The notes beneath the pieces were generated by a model. It did not search any database and was not told where the DNA came from. It saw nothing but the letters and a program-made list of their open reading frames with translations. This document shows, in pieces, positions 9,461-20,137 of a stretch of 64,000 nt of DNA. The DNA comes from Antedon mediterranea. Taxonomy: Eukaryota; Echinodermata; Crinoidea; Comatulida; Antedonidae. The DNA is taken from positions 37,529,304-37,593,303 of the forward strand of contig NC_092671.1 of the NCBI RefSeq assembly GCF_964355755.1. Direction: 5' to 3'. Position 1 is the stretch's first letter. Every line of letters starts with the position of its first letter. Both the position numbers and the translations under genes were made by a program.

Positions 9461-11690
9461 CAAGTTGAGAGGTCAAGAAAGAACTTAATTTTGATTATAC
9501 GTTATAAATTATAAATGATGGTGGGTTTCTTTCAGCTTTTGTTTTTGAACCCTTAAATCACACTTTATAACTACTTTATTTAGTGATAATTTAAATAGTA
9601 GCTGTAGATCCTAATCTAGGCTAGACTATTAAACTTACTAGGCCTACCACCAGTACAATACTAACTGTAAAATGGTGATGAAGAATAATAGATAGAGGGC
9701 GAAAAACATATTATTTTGATTATCAATACTGTAACTTTGCTCGCGCACAAAAATTCCAGTAAACATCATTTTGTCATTAAATCAGTTTGGTTATTCTGTT
9801 TTAAATATTTAATATTTTATTAATTTTTTTTAAAATTCAATTAAAGCAAGAAAAAAGGTTAAATAGGCTATTTGAAGCTTTAAATGAATTTAATATATTA
9901 TTTAGCCTTCTGATAAATGCTGCCAGGTGACGTTGGCTAGGTTTGTAACATGACAGTGCATCGTTGTTTAATTTTACCCAACATTTATGTAATATATTTT
10001 ATAAATCCAAAGGCAAATTACTGAAAAAATGACAATGCTGTGGGTATCAGTGGCTGGATCTCAATGGAGATACAAAAAAAAGCGAAAAGCTAAATCGAAA
10101 CGATAAAGTAAAACAGCCAGAAAAGTTCATCAGTGCAAGTGAAGGAATTTGGATAATATATTTTATAGTTACATCCAAAAGCATGTTTCATCAACTAAAT
10201 CACCAAATATAATACCATAGGGGTTATCCTATGTAGTTATAAGTACATTAGTGATGTTGTCTGCTGCATACATTATACATTGGTATTAAAATAAATATCA
10301 TGACAGCAATAACCATGAATAATTCGTGAAGTGTTTTAATGTAAATTTCTTTAATAGCGAAGACCAATTATGTGTTTTCGATGTGAGTTCTGTTTGGACA
10401 ACAGTTTGAGACAGCTTGTCAAACGACAGGGGCACCGAAATGTTGGGATAAAATCTATTTACAATTTGTTTTCGTAAAATAAAAAATATTTTATGATTCT
10501 ACAAAAGGCATACCAATGCTCGGTAACAAGGTGATCGTGTACGCCGGGTTTCGTCTACAAAACAGATTGCGTTTTTTCAGCATTTCAGCTAAATTCTTAC
10601 ATTTCAAGTTATAAGTACTGTTTTATTGTTAAAAGAACACTATGTTTTGTCAATATGGTTTTATTATTTGTATCGTGACAATAATAAGTTCCAACATCTT
10701 AAGTATGATATGACTAAAAATAATATTCGGTTGTGAATCGATTGTAATCGAAGCAGCCAAACCTAATTGAGATGAAATCTTGTCAACTGTGATACATTAA
10801 CGTTTAAAAATAGAATAGAAAACACGCCTGCCGTTTAACGAGGACATCGTGCATTACGGAATGTGTACAACATTCATGTGGATTATGAAAAGTAGGCCTA
10901 GGCCTACACATGTTAGCCGGCTAGGCTTGGCAACAATTTAATGTGAATCGATTTAATAAACAAAATATGATCATAAATTACTCACTTATTGAAATTATAG
11001 AATCAAGAAAGCAGATTGTTGAATAGAGGATAGGCCTACGGTCTACTTGGTTGTCTGGGCAGGGCCGTCGCTAGCATGAGGCAAACGAGGCCGCGGTTAG
11101 CTCGTCTGAAATTTTCAATTTTCACCCCACCTCAATTCCCCCGCACAGATCGTCTCAATTTTCACCCCACCTCAATTCCCCCGCACAGATCGTCATATTC
11201 TATATTGTCGCGTCTGTTTTAACCTCTCGCTACGGCCTTGCTGGGGGTGGAAAAGATAGGCTATTTTACAACAAAATGGTTCCGCTAAAAGTAAAAGTTT
11301 AGTCGGTTACGACTCAGGGACCGACACAAAGTATGATTCTTTTACTGTCCGAATCTATAATCAATTCTGAGACCTACATCATTAAAATATAGTTGTGACG
11401 AGACGAAACAGTACATGGGCTAGTTTCATTTAATGTGAAACATAATTATGTTTTTATACATCGTCAATACTTTCAATTACTCAGTATTTGATTGGCGTTT
11501 GGGTGAAGACGATTTGATCGATGATAATCATTAGTGAAACTCTTTAAATGCAACTTGATGTGAGTCTGTTATAAGTTTCTATCACAGCTTCTTTATTGAT
11601 TTGGGGTCTCCAACTGTAATAATGTCTGGGAATACAGGATTTTACACTCAATAGATTTTGCTATGAGGTTATGCCAAACGATAGTGGATG
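9461..11690. other. Intergenic stretch between TMBIM6 and the next candidate gene
   Basis: No convincing coding sequence. It holds a repeat at 10001-10120 whose inverted copy is at 39347-39472, and two adjacent copies of a 42-bp unit at about 11110-11193 (TCACCCCACCTCAATTCCCC in each). A GGGCCGTCGCTAGCATGAGG string near 11060 resembles the recurrent ends of dispersed elements. Several AGGCCTA palindromes occur near 10890 and 11030. Confidence 0.5.
10001..10120 (+). repeat. Dispersed repeat B, copy 1
   Basis: About 120 bp from ATAAATCCAAAGGCAAATTA to AAAACAGCCAGAAAAG. It is nearly identical, in reverse complement, to 39347-39472. It includes CTCAATGGAGATAC and ATCAGTGGCTGGATC, has no ORF, and cannot be placed in a class. 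Confidence 0.8.
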
Positions 11691-12043
11691 CGCGCTATAT
11701 TGCTGGTGTGGTGGAACGAGTGAAGCATATAACATTAAAATCTTGATCGAAGCTATCAACCAACGACCTTCTGCTCAAGCAGGCGGTGTTACGTACATTC
11801 GTTGATATAAGTATGTATATTATTTTGTCATACCGTGTGTAACATGCATTTCTTGAATACAGTGTGAAAACATATATTACTTCGAGTAGAATCTTATTCA
11901 TACGAAGTACAACTTACACAGCATTTAAAATCAGTACGGTATATACTAGACGTAGTCATTCTCAACTTTGGAAACTTTGGTCGACCGATCCGGTGGATAT
12001 TTTATACTTTGGTTCAGTGTGTGGATTTAGGCGGGAAAGCAGA

Positions 12044-12181
12044 ATGCACCAGGGTGTGTCGTCTGGTGGAGGTGGAGACCAATACGCCAAACCGGACAAG
12101 AAAAAAAGAGCAAAACACAGCATCAGTTTAAGTCAAAACTATAAACCGCGAGAGGGGGTGATTCAGATTGAATTGAATGAG
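12044..12181 (+). CDS. Possible first coding exon of an unrecognised gene
   Basis: ATG at 12044 opens exactly 46 codons, followed by a donor-like GTAAAA. The peptide starts MHQGVSSGGGGDQYAKPDKK and continues KRAKHSISLSQNYKPREGVI. It is hydrophilic with a Gly run and a basic cluster (KKKRAK, nuclear-localisation-like). The frame is also open upstream to about 11864 but without a good ATG. Base composition here is less AT-rich than its surroundings and codons look protein-like. It lies about 2.6 kb from the TMBIM6 promoter and points away from it. No partner exon was identified downstream and I do not recognise the family; it could be a chance ORF. Confidence 0.45.
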
Positions 12182-12410
12182 GTAAAAACATTTATTTATA
12201 GTTTCATAAAACTTGGTATTTAATTAAATGTCAAATCGTAGTATTGCATTCTTAAAGAGTTCCTTTCTATTGTATTTGTGTTGAAAATTTAGATTTAAAT
12301 TTGTTGTTAGGACTTTTTAAATAAGTTAAATCCATATCACTCCCATCCACTGGGGACTATTGTTTTGAATTGAAATATTTTATTTGGGCATGGAGGTAAA
12401 ATACCTCCAT

Positions 12411-12563
12411 GATTTGGGCGACCTCTTCAGAGGGCCCTGTTATGATCAGTGGCTGTGATGTAGTCTACTACTACTAGTACACCGGGGTAACCTCTACTCG
12501 TCTCAAAATATGTACTTATAGGTTCTTTAAAGTGCACATAAGATGTGTACACTGGACCTATGT
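12411..12563 (-). repeat. SINE body fragment (same family as 52808-53131)
   Basis: About 150 bp closely matching the body of the SINE at 52845-53000: GGGCGACCTCTTCAG, GATCAGTGGCTGTGATGTA, ACACCGGGGTAACC, GGTTCTTTAAAGTGCACA and GTGTACACTGGACCTA occur in the same order. The tRNA-like head is missing, so this is a 5'-truncated copy on the minus strand. Confidence 0.8.
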
Positions 12564-13019
12564 TTGCATAAAATGAAATCTTTTTGTCTTTAAATTTGGC
12601 GATTTTAAATTCCGGGCCATTTTTACCCTTTAAAATCGTTAAATAACAAAACACATGTACCAAAAATACCAAATCACATGTCATTACCGAAGAAGCCTTA
12701 CCTTTTTAAATATGTTATCGTTATTTGTTCATCGTTATGATGGTTTGACGCCATATTACAAATGTTCCCGTCTGAATGTCTTCAATAAATATTAAAATTG
12801 TCAAAAATAATATGCCATTTGTAATCATCCGTCATCAACGTTAATATAGTGTGTTTAGCTTTTGTATATCTCTTACGTACAGCTGTAAACATGTTCTCTT
12901 TTGGAGACGAAATATCTGGACTAAATGTAATATATACGTTTGACTGTACTTAAAGATATTTTGCTCTGTATTAGTTCGTTTAAATGGTTCCCAATAAACT
13001 TGACGTGTTTTCGTGTTTA

Positions 13020-13168
13020 AAGCTCTGTCTAACTTTATGTGACAAAAAAGTGATGTGTCCTTATATGGACATGATGATGTCATATCACTACCATATTTGG
13101 GCATATCAGTACCATATTTGGGTACATCGCCCTTTTTGTCAAACTAGTTTGATAGTGTAGACAAAGCT
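13020..13168 (-). repeat. MITE family A copy 7
   Basis: AAGCTCTGTCTAACTTTATG start (internal part of the terminal repeat deleted), TATATGGACATGATGATGTC centre, two 21-bp units, and a TCAAACTAGTTTGATAGTG right arm. Confidence 0.87.
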
Positions 13169-14033
13169 GAGAGAGCGTGCCCAGTAAACGCTCATACAGT
13201 GTACTTTCTCGGCCCGTCATAAACTTTCAGACTTGAACATTCATCTAAAAAAAATGGGGTCGGATGCTGATCCATTCATTCATTCATCAGTGAAAAATTA
13301 CTTCCATTTATTGTCATTTGCATATAAAATATTCATAGAAATTATGTTTGCTCTGAGATACAATCATAGATAAATGAAAACTAACAAAAACAATTACAAA
13401 GTGTCACATCACTTGTGTACGATATACTGACAAGCATTCAGTGGCCAAAACTTCTGATTTAAAAGACGCTCTTTACAAATGATATGCATAGAAATCATTT
13501 AGGCCTAGTTGTCCTGAATGTTGTTAGAAATATGTTTTGATTGATTAATGAATTTGAATTCATTCAATCTTTTATTTCGGAATCTCTGATCCATATAAAG
13601 TAAAATATATCGTATAAATTAATTTAAAAAAATTTAATCTCAATCGGCATTTCTACACTTGGTTAATATCAAACCCAGGGTCACTCATATGTTTTAACAT
13701 TACAACCAATGCTTTATTGAGTGAAATCTCATAAAAGTCTTCTACTATTTATGTAAGAGATATCATTTATAGGATCTTACGTAAATATTTGTCGTACATA
13801 ATTATATCTAACTCTTCTCGGTGAAATTGCCAGAAGCAATAATATTATATTTTCTGTTGTTGCATGTAACCATAACAACATATTCTGAACTCATATTTTA
13901 CGGACATTTGTTCTGAAAAATATTTTTTAAAACCAGTATAACTGTTCATTTCATCAAAATGGGACTTAAATTATTGTTTCGATTTAGAATTGTCCTCTAT
14001 CGTTTTACTATTTAGATAAAATGATGATGTGTT
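13169..14033. other. AT-rich intergenic stretch, nothing recognised
   Basis: No ORF of note and no repeat that I could match elsewhere. A TTCATTCATTCATCAG tract lies near 13273. Confidence 0.4.
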
Positions 14034-14199
14034 AAGCTCTGTCTACACTATCAAACTGTATGTGACAACAAGATGTGATGTGCCCATATATGGACATGAT
14101 GATGTCATATCACTACCATATTTGGGGATATCACTACCATATTTGGGCACATTACACTTTGTTTGTCAAACTATAAGTTTGATAGTGTAGACTGAGCTT
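14034..14199 (-). repeat. MITE family A copy 8
   Basis: Well-preserved copy: AAGCTCTGTCTACACTATC start, AAACTGTATGTGACA arm, ATGGACATGATGATGTCAT centre, two 21-bp units, and a right arm TTTGATAGTGTAGACTGAGC. Confidence 0.9.
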
Positions 14200-14387
14200 T
14201 ATAGACTTCACAAAAGTGGGAGTATACCTGAATATACGTATATGTTTGAACACTCAACCAGCCAACCCATATTCAAGGGAAAGCTCTATTAAAGGGACAC
14301 TTCTTTGAGTCCCGAAGGTGTCCCTTCGTTTCTACGTTTGCTACCAAGAACTGTATAATTGCTCATCGTTGTGTTGTCACAGTACCG

Positions 14388-14850
14388 ACTTCCTCTCCCA
14401 TGGGGGTAAACTACGTCACCACAATGATGTCTTCCTCTCCCATGGGGGTAAACTACGTCACCACAATGAAGACTTCCTCTCCCATGGGGGTAAACTACGT
14501 CACCACAATGAAGACTTCCTCTCCCATGGGGGTAAATTACGTCACCACAATGAAGACTTCCTCTCCCATGGGGGTAAACTATGTCACCACAATGAAGACT
14601 TCCTCTCCCATGGGGGTAAACTACGTCACCACAATGAAGACTTCCTCTCCCATGGGGGTAAACTACGTCACCACAATGAAGACTTCCTCTCTCATGGGGG
14701 TAAACTACGTCACCACAATGAAGACTTCCTCTCCCATGGGGGTAAACTACGTTACCACAATGAAGACTTCCTCTCCCATGGGGGTAAACTACGTCACCAC
14801 AATGAAGACTTCCTCTCCCATGGGGGTAAACTACGTCACCACAATGAATG
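14388..14850. repeat. 42-bp tandem array, 11 copies
   Basis: Unit built from ACTTCCTCTCCCATGGGGGT and AAACTACGTCACCACAATGA, very uniform between copies. The period is a multiple of three and the unit has few stop codons, so long frames stay open on both strands (up to 194 codons). The strict DNA-level repetition and the simultaneous open frames argue against a gene. A CGAAGGTGTCCCTTCG hairpin-like string lies just upstream at 14314. Confidence 0.92.
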
Positions 14851-14864
14851 ACATTCAATTCAAT

Positions 14865-15440
14865 TAAATTCAAGTGATTTTATTTACTTCAATAAAGACA
14901 AGATGAAGGTAACAAAATATAATAATACTATAATATAAATAAAATAACAGTTGAAGAAGGCATGTTAAAAAAAGCATAATGCTTGCGGGAGACATGCCTA
15001 AAGACAAATATGGTTTTTAAACAGACAGATAAAAAAGAAAAGAAAAAATAAAAATACATAAATAAAATACATAAACATAGGTAAACGGTCGTCTTGGGTA
15101 AACATGTTGAAGTTTACAATATAGACCTATATAAGAGGCATAATATTTATAAAATAATATTTGGATAATATACCTTTTAAGTTTAAAAGAAAAGCTTTTC
15201 ATAGATGCAGCATCTTTAGTAATAGAATGTAGTTTATTCCATAGCTTGGGTCCAATAAATCTTGTTATATTGAAATGATGTTTTTTATGAAGTGATACCG
15301 GATATGCTATGCATGTGTCTTGTGATGATGAATGAATCTTGTATTCGCAATGTAAATAGAGGGGTCAAAGAATATTCTGTAAGAAGTAGACAACCCATTG
15401 ATTGCTTTTATTATCGTTTTGTTGCACTTCTGAGATACAT
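14865..15440 (-). pseudogene. LINE 3' end remnant (ORF2 C-terminus and tail)
   Basis: On the minus strand from about 15440 the peptide fragments include NTRFIHHHKTHA, then, after a frameshift, TRFIGPKLWNKLHSITKD and MKSFSFKLKRYI. This is the terminal G..LWN.L.......FK..LK pattern of CR1/Jockey-like LINE ORF2. The element ends at a TTGAATTGAATG-type tail near 14865. The same tail region, including GAAGAAGGCATGTT and GACATGCCTAAA, recurs at 32680-32840. Confidence 0.8.
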
Positions 15441-15542
15441 ACTAAACATATCATTGGAAACAGATCGATAATCTGGTGAGTGAGTGAGCATGCGCAGTGT
15501 TCGCATCAAGACGATGTCTAACTCGGTTACCTATTAAATATA

Positions 15543-15723
15543 AAGCGTGGTTCCCACTAGCGACGCAACGCAAGGACGTAACGCAACGCAAGTGAATTTA
15601 CAAATCAAAAGCGATGGCTTATTCGCTTGTGATTGCTAACTGTCTATAACTTCGCTTGTCATTGGTTAACCCGCTTGCGTTGCGTTTACGTCCTTGCGTT
15701 ACGTTCTAGTGGGAACCACGCTT
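15543..15723. mobile_element. 181-bp MITE with long terminal inverted repeats
   Basis: AAGCGTGGTTCCCACTAG at the left pairs with CTAGTGGGAACCACGCTT at the right. The match continues inward through CGTAACGCAACGCAAG-type blocks for about 45 bp. The ACGCAA motif is repeated several times inside. No coding capacity is present and target-site duplication is unclear. Confidence 0.85.
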
Positions 15724-16083
15724 AAGTAATTATAACAGGTTTGTTTACACTCTATACTTGAGAGCATCTGATACTCAGTGTGAAGTTTCGATAAGGTATT
15801 TTATATCCGTTTGAACATGTTCACGCTTGATAAAGTGACTGATTTATCAATTTAATAATTCTAATAGCCTAGTGTTATTAATTAGATTACGTGCAATGGA
15901 ACGTGTGGATAGTACACTAATGCACTGGAGAATATTGGATTTACGCATCATTATTGATATTTCAATATTTTGATTTCCAATATTCAAGACATTACTCCTT
16001 TTATTATTTAAGGAAGATCCTAAATTATTTATTCATACAAATTATAATATTATACTATTAGTGTGTTGTGTGTGTGTTAATTG

Positions 16084-16240
16084 TGGGGGGGGGGGGGGGG
16101 GGGGGGGTTAGTGTTAGAGGGAGGGGAGAGTTTCTTCCTTCCTTATTTTAATAAGGACAATTGCAAATTATTTATAGATTATAATATTAGTGTGTTGTGT
16201 ATATTATTGGGGGAGGGTGGGCGGGTGGGGGGGGGGGGGG
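16084..16240. repeat. Duplicated poly-G tracts
   Basis: Long G runs near 16084-16107 and 16213-16240 are each preceded by similar sequence (TTATAATATTA...AGTGTGTTGTGT), so the G-tract unit of about 135 bp looks duplicated. Such runs can form G-quadruplex structures and are prone to length error in sequencing. Confidence 0.7.
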
Positions 16241-16565
16241 TTATGCATGTCTAACATACATTTTGTATTTGTTGTTGTAACGTTGTATTTTATTCGGACT
16301 ATTAGAAAAACCCATTATGGACAACAAACGGAAATAAGATAATATATTAATATCATTGTTGAGTCATGACGTGAGTATTGAATGCGGTTAAGGAAGAGAA
16401 ATTGTTTAATTTTATTTTTACTTTATTTTTGGATCAAATACTCTTTCAAATAAGCAAAATATCATTTTATTTAACTGTGTTCAGAAATATAGTTAATACC
16501 AAACGATTTGTTGTTGTTATATATTTCCACTTTCTGTCGCTAATTAAGCTCATATTTGTTATTAT

Positions 16566-16972
16566 GTTGCAGAGGTTCCTTAAGACTTAGACTGTGCCTT
16601 AGTGAGGAGCCTCTGACGGAAATATTGAAAAAAAGAAAATACTCATACCATAGGACTTGAATAAAATGTTAAAGCCTAAATCCTGTTTTCCTGTCGACGC
16701 TATCGTCATTTATCGTTAACAATTCAAAGACGATCGTTAGAAAACGATCAAGTTGAAATTATAACGATAGAGAGTATACGGTACTTTTCCTGTAAATCGT
16801 TTAAACGTTTCAATGTTTACGTAGAAGATTGCCGATATTGTTAACGATAGCTTCGAATAACATCGACAGGAAAACAGGCTTTAGTTATAGTTGAAGCAAT
16901 TAACTATAGTTAGTTATATGTTGCAGAAGCTCCTCGAGACTAAGGCTGTACCTTGTGAGGAGCCTCTGGATA
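16566..16972. repeat. 53-bp direct repeats flanking a small TIR element
   Basis: GTTGCAGAGGTTCCTTAAGA at 16566 and GTTGCAGAAGCTCCTCGAGA at 16920 each continue to GTGAGGAGCCTCTG (16605 and 16958). Each copy can fold into a stem, since GAGGTTCCT/GAAGCTCCT pairs roughly with AGGAGCCTC. The 16671-16882 element lies between them. Confidence 0.75.
16671..16882. mobile_element. About 210-bp inverted-repeat element
   Basis: The left end AAAGCC...CTGTTTTCCTGTCGACG pairs with the right end CATCGACAGGAAAACAGGC. Subterminal GCTATCGT/ACGATAGC blocks also pair (TTATCGTTAAC against GTTAACGATAG). No ORF is present. The left end has a 6-bp insertion or ambiguous edge, so the true boundary may be near 16682. 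Confidence 0.75.
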
Positions 16973-17454
16973 TATAGGCATAGAATACAAAAGTGTGCGT
17001 GATTCTATAAGCCTAATTACTGCACTTTTTGAAAATCACTTCCGATTTTAACTCCTATACTAGATATAATATTATCATCTGTTTTGGTTGGTTATTTGGT
17101 GATCATACAGCACAGTCCTTGTTGACTTTTATGCATATAAACGTACTCGTTACACATCACACATCATTTACGTTTTGTCATCAAATTGTAAATTACATTT
17201 TTCGTCATTTTTATGTGTTCGTAAGATTATCGAATAATATTGTGACATGATTTCGAATTCGTCGTATTCATCATATCTATACCTTTACAGAAAGTTCAAT
17301 TTGGAGGCTATGCTTAGTTAAGATATGAAATTGATTTGTTTATGATTTAGAATTTTATGTTGATTATTTCACAAAATTGACGCGTAAAAAACATCGTACT
17401 TAACAGACGAGCGGTAACGGTAAGCGGCAAAAATCTGTATCTTTCCTGACCGAA

Positions 17455-17770
17455 AAGTAGTTCATTCATTCATTCAGGCTTATCGCCTGACTTTATTTAC
17501 TTTAGGCCTCTGGCCCCTAGTCATTAACAAAATAATAATTACATTGAAAAATAAAGCAATTTATGGTCACAAGATAAATGAATTAGTTAATTTCGTTCTC
17601 TAAGCAAAACATATATCTTAACTTATAAGCATGATAAATATATTTAGATAGATTATCAATAATTATTGGATCCTGTGATGACATTAAACGGCAGAATTTA
17701 AAAGTATTTGGATTTTCAAAAAATAAAGAAGGTATACATTTTTTCTGATTTCCTTGTAACGAGAGCAAAC
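17455..17770 (-). pseudogene. LINE C-terminal remnant with (TGAA)n tail
   Basis: The minus-strand peptide ending at 17583 includes NPNTFKFCRLMSSQDPIII and DNLSKYIYHAYKLR, the sort of conserved C-terminal tail found after the RT domain of several LINE families. It ends at TGAATGAATGAATGAA (17462-17478 region). Only about 100 codons survive. Confidence 0.65.
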
Positions 17771-17870
17771 CGTAACAAAATGATATTCAGTAGTAGTAAG
17801 TAGACACGTAATAATTATGTTAAACTATTTTTAAACGGTTGATTTGCACTCATGCGGAAGTAGTAGAGCA

Positions 17871-17969
17871 GTGTCATACCACTACCATATGTGGGCATAT
17901 CACTACCATATTTGGGTACATCACACTTTTTTTGTCAAACTAGTTTGATAGCGTAGTTAGACAGAGCTT
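17871..17969 (-). repeat. MITE family A copy 9, right part only
   Basis: Two units (ACCACTACCATATGTGGGC and ATCACTACCATATTTGGGT), then TTTTTTTGTCAAACTAGTTT and an end carrying a 4-bp insertion (GCGTAGTTAGACAGAGCTT). The left arm is lost. Confidence 0.85.
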
Positions 17970-19650
17970 AATCCTATACAAAACTGATTGCAGCCCCACG
18001 TTAAAATGAGTGAGCGAAATGTGTTCATACTTCTCACAAGCCTCTCCTGTATAAGATTGTAATAATATGCAAAACACCATAGCAATGCAAAAATAATACA
18101 GTTCAGTACTGTATTAATAAAATGGATGACAAGCAGTGTGAACATCATACTGTATATGATTTATGAAATAAAAATGCCACAGAGCCTAAATATACTTATT
18201 TCGGTAGATAAACCTAAAACAAATTCGTATTCTTGTCATATATTCAATTTGTAATTGTAACTTAATTTTACGTTCCACCTCTGATGTATTTTGCCCATTG
18301 AACAATTTGATCAATATTATCTGTATTACAATTAAATCGGTGACGCTAGAGTTCTTACGGAAGTTACCATACTTATACCATTCTCTCACGGGTAACTACT
18401 GTACATTGTTACTAATACAAATTATTTAATACCAGTATACACTTAATCATGTTTACAGTTTACGTGTGTTTAGTCAGGTTGTAGCTGCAAGGTGCCCGTG
18501 TCATCAGAGTCAATATTAATCTTAGATATTACGTAACTTGACCCTCTGGATTTATGTTTTAAATAATCAATAGCTCTTTCCAGCTCTCATGATATGTTAG
18601 AATTATTGTATACGATATCCTCTGACAATATGAAATATTTGTCTAGCGCCCCCTATAAATTCCAAAGCTGTATCGTTTGTCCTATTAAAGTGTGTTCAAT
18701 TCAACTTTATTAACGAACAAACAAAATACAATTTCAACAATGTCTCAATTTTATGTACAGTATAAATATATTTTAAAAAGTATTATTGAAGTCTAAAACG
18801 AAATTTTCCAGGTATTAATTATTGTTGTTGCCCCAACACGAATACTAAAATGAAAATAAATTATAAAGATAAATTATAAACACCTTTTAAATTCTTTTGG
18901 TTATAAATCCATTTCTATATAATACAATGTAAGCCCAGGTATAAAAATACCTCCCTGGTAGGCCTACGCGAGCTACTATGCATTTTAAAAATGTGTATTT
19001 TACTAGTTTAGGCATTTTAATATGAATGTTGACTTTTGTTGTGGGAACAGAACAATGGAGATAGTGCTAAAAATAACCGTAATCAAGAAATTAAAGAAAA
19101 AACTCAAACAAGCCATACTATATACTATTAAAGCGATTCTAAAAGTTTTCTAACTATAGTGGGCGCTATTGATGTTGTGATTGCTTATATCCGCATGCTT
19201 AGCACACATCTAATTGTACGCATGTCCGAAGTGGTCGAGCGCGATATGCAAGTTTTGGAATAAGCAGACGATAAGAACGTACTTTTTGGAATGTTTCCCG
19301 CCGTTTTACGGCAATCATCAAGGCTCGGTGGTCAAGGGGACTCAGTCGATGACCATCAGGTAGGTTTGAACATTTTATTGCTTATTTTACGAGATTCGTA
19401 AACATGTAGGCCTACATTACATAAAATTATTATTAGGCCTATTATTTTACCATTCATGTAAACATACGTCACAGGCTTAAAGCAGGAGGAGAACTGATGC
19501 CTGGTGTACGAAAATTTAGAGTAGGACCAGAAGCCTCTGTTGGAGGCCTAGTGACTCCACCTACGGTAATACCAACAACCTCGTCCCTCTCCCACATTTG
19601 CAACACTCATTCATATTATTCATATTATAAATTAATATTCTTTATCCACA
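17970..19650. other. AT-rich stretch with a retroelement tail near 18690
   Basis: TGTTCAATTCAACTTTATTA at 18691 resembles a minus-strand LINE/SINE 3' tail. An exon-like block at about 19220-19362 ends in a donor-like CAG/GTAGGT and is open in one frame (contains CFPPFYGNHQGSVVKG), which fits in phase with the exon candidate at 20023. Otherwise nothing is recognised. Confidence 0.35.
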
Positions 19651-19655
19651 AATTC

Positions 19656-20022
19656 AGTCAAATTCTTTAATCAAGTGACAAATTAATATTTTTAAAATCT
19701 TATTAATTACACGAGCTTTAAAAAATCTGTTAATTTCCCCTTCTTCTCAAAGATTTACCAATAAAGACATTATCATCATTGAAACATTCAAACTCAAATT
19801 AAATTTGCAGTTTGATGTTTTTTTTTAATTTTCAATTTCGCCATTTTCCAGCCAAATTCTTTAATCAAATGACAAATTAATATTTATAATACAATTTGGC
19901 AAATATCTGTTAATTTTCCAATTTTTCGTAAAAATGTACCAATCTTCATTGAGAATTTCAAACTGAGCAAATTAAATTTGCAGTTTGATGTTTTTTTGAT
20001 TTTCAATTTCACCATTTTCCAG
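19656..20022. repeat. Tandem duplication of about 180 bp, each copy ending in a splice-acceptor-like site
   Basis: Two diverged copies share CAAATTCTTTAATCAA, GACAAATTAATATTT, AAATTAAATTTGCAGTTTGA and end in CATTTTCCAG (19850 and 20022). The second copy directly abuts the THAP-like reading frame at 20023, so an intron end may have been duplicated. Confidence 0.7.
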
Positions 20023-20137
20023 TTGGCTGCAAAATGAAAATTATGACTTGGTAATCCTCAGCAGATGTTTTCACCCAGAGGATTTCTCCATTGTTACAGA
20101 TGAACGAGTTCTAATCACAAAAAAATCTTTCAGCTGA
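20023..20137 (+). CDS. Candidate terminal exon, THAP-like tail
   Basis: After TTTTCCAG, one base plus 37 codons run to TGA: WLQNENYDLVILSRCFHPED, then FSIVTDERVLITKKSFS. The SRCFHPEDF segment resembles the end of a THAP zinc finger (C-S-x-H-F...DF), but the expected Cys and His are not in place. The incoming phase fits the block ending at 19362 (AG plus T gives Ser). It could equally be a decayed transposase or a THAP pseudogene. Confidence 0.3.

Noticed and set aside
14289-14873. Frames of 155-194 codons with GVNYVTTMKTSSPM-type repeats
   Set aside because: By-product of the 42-bp DNA repeat; no start context, splice sites or codon-level variation.
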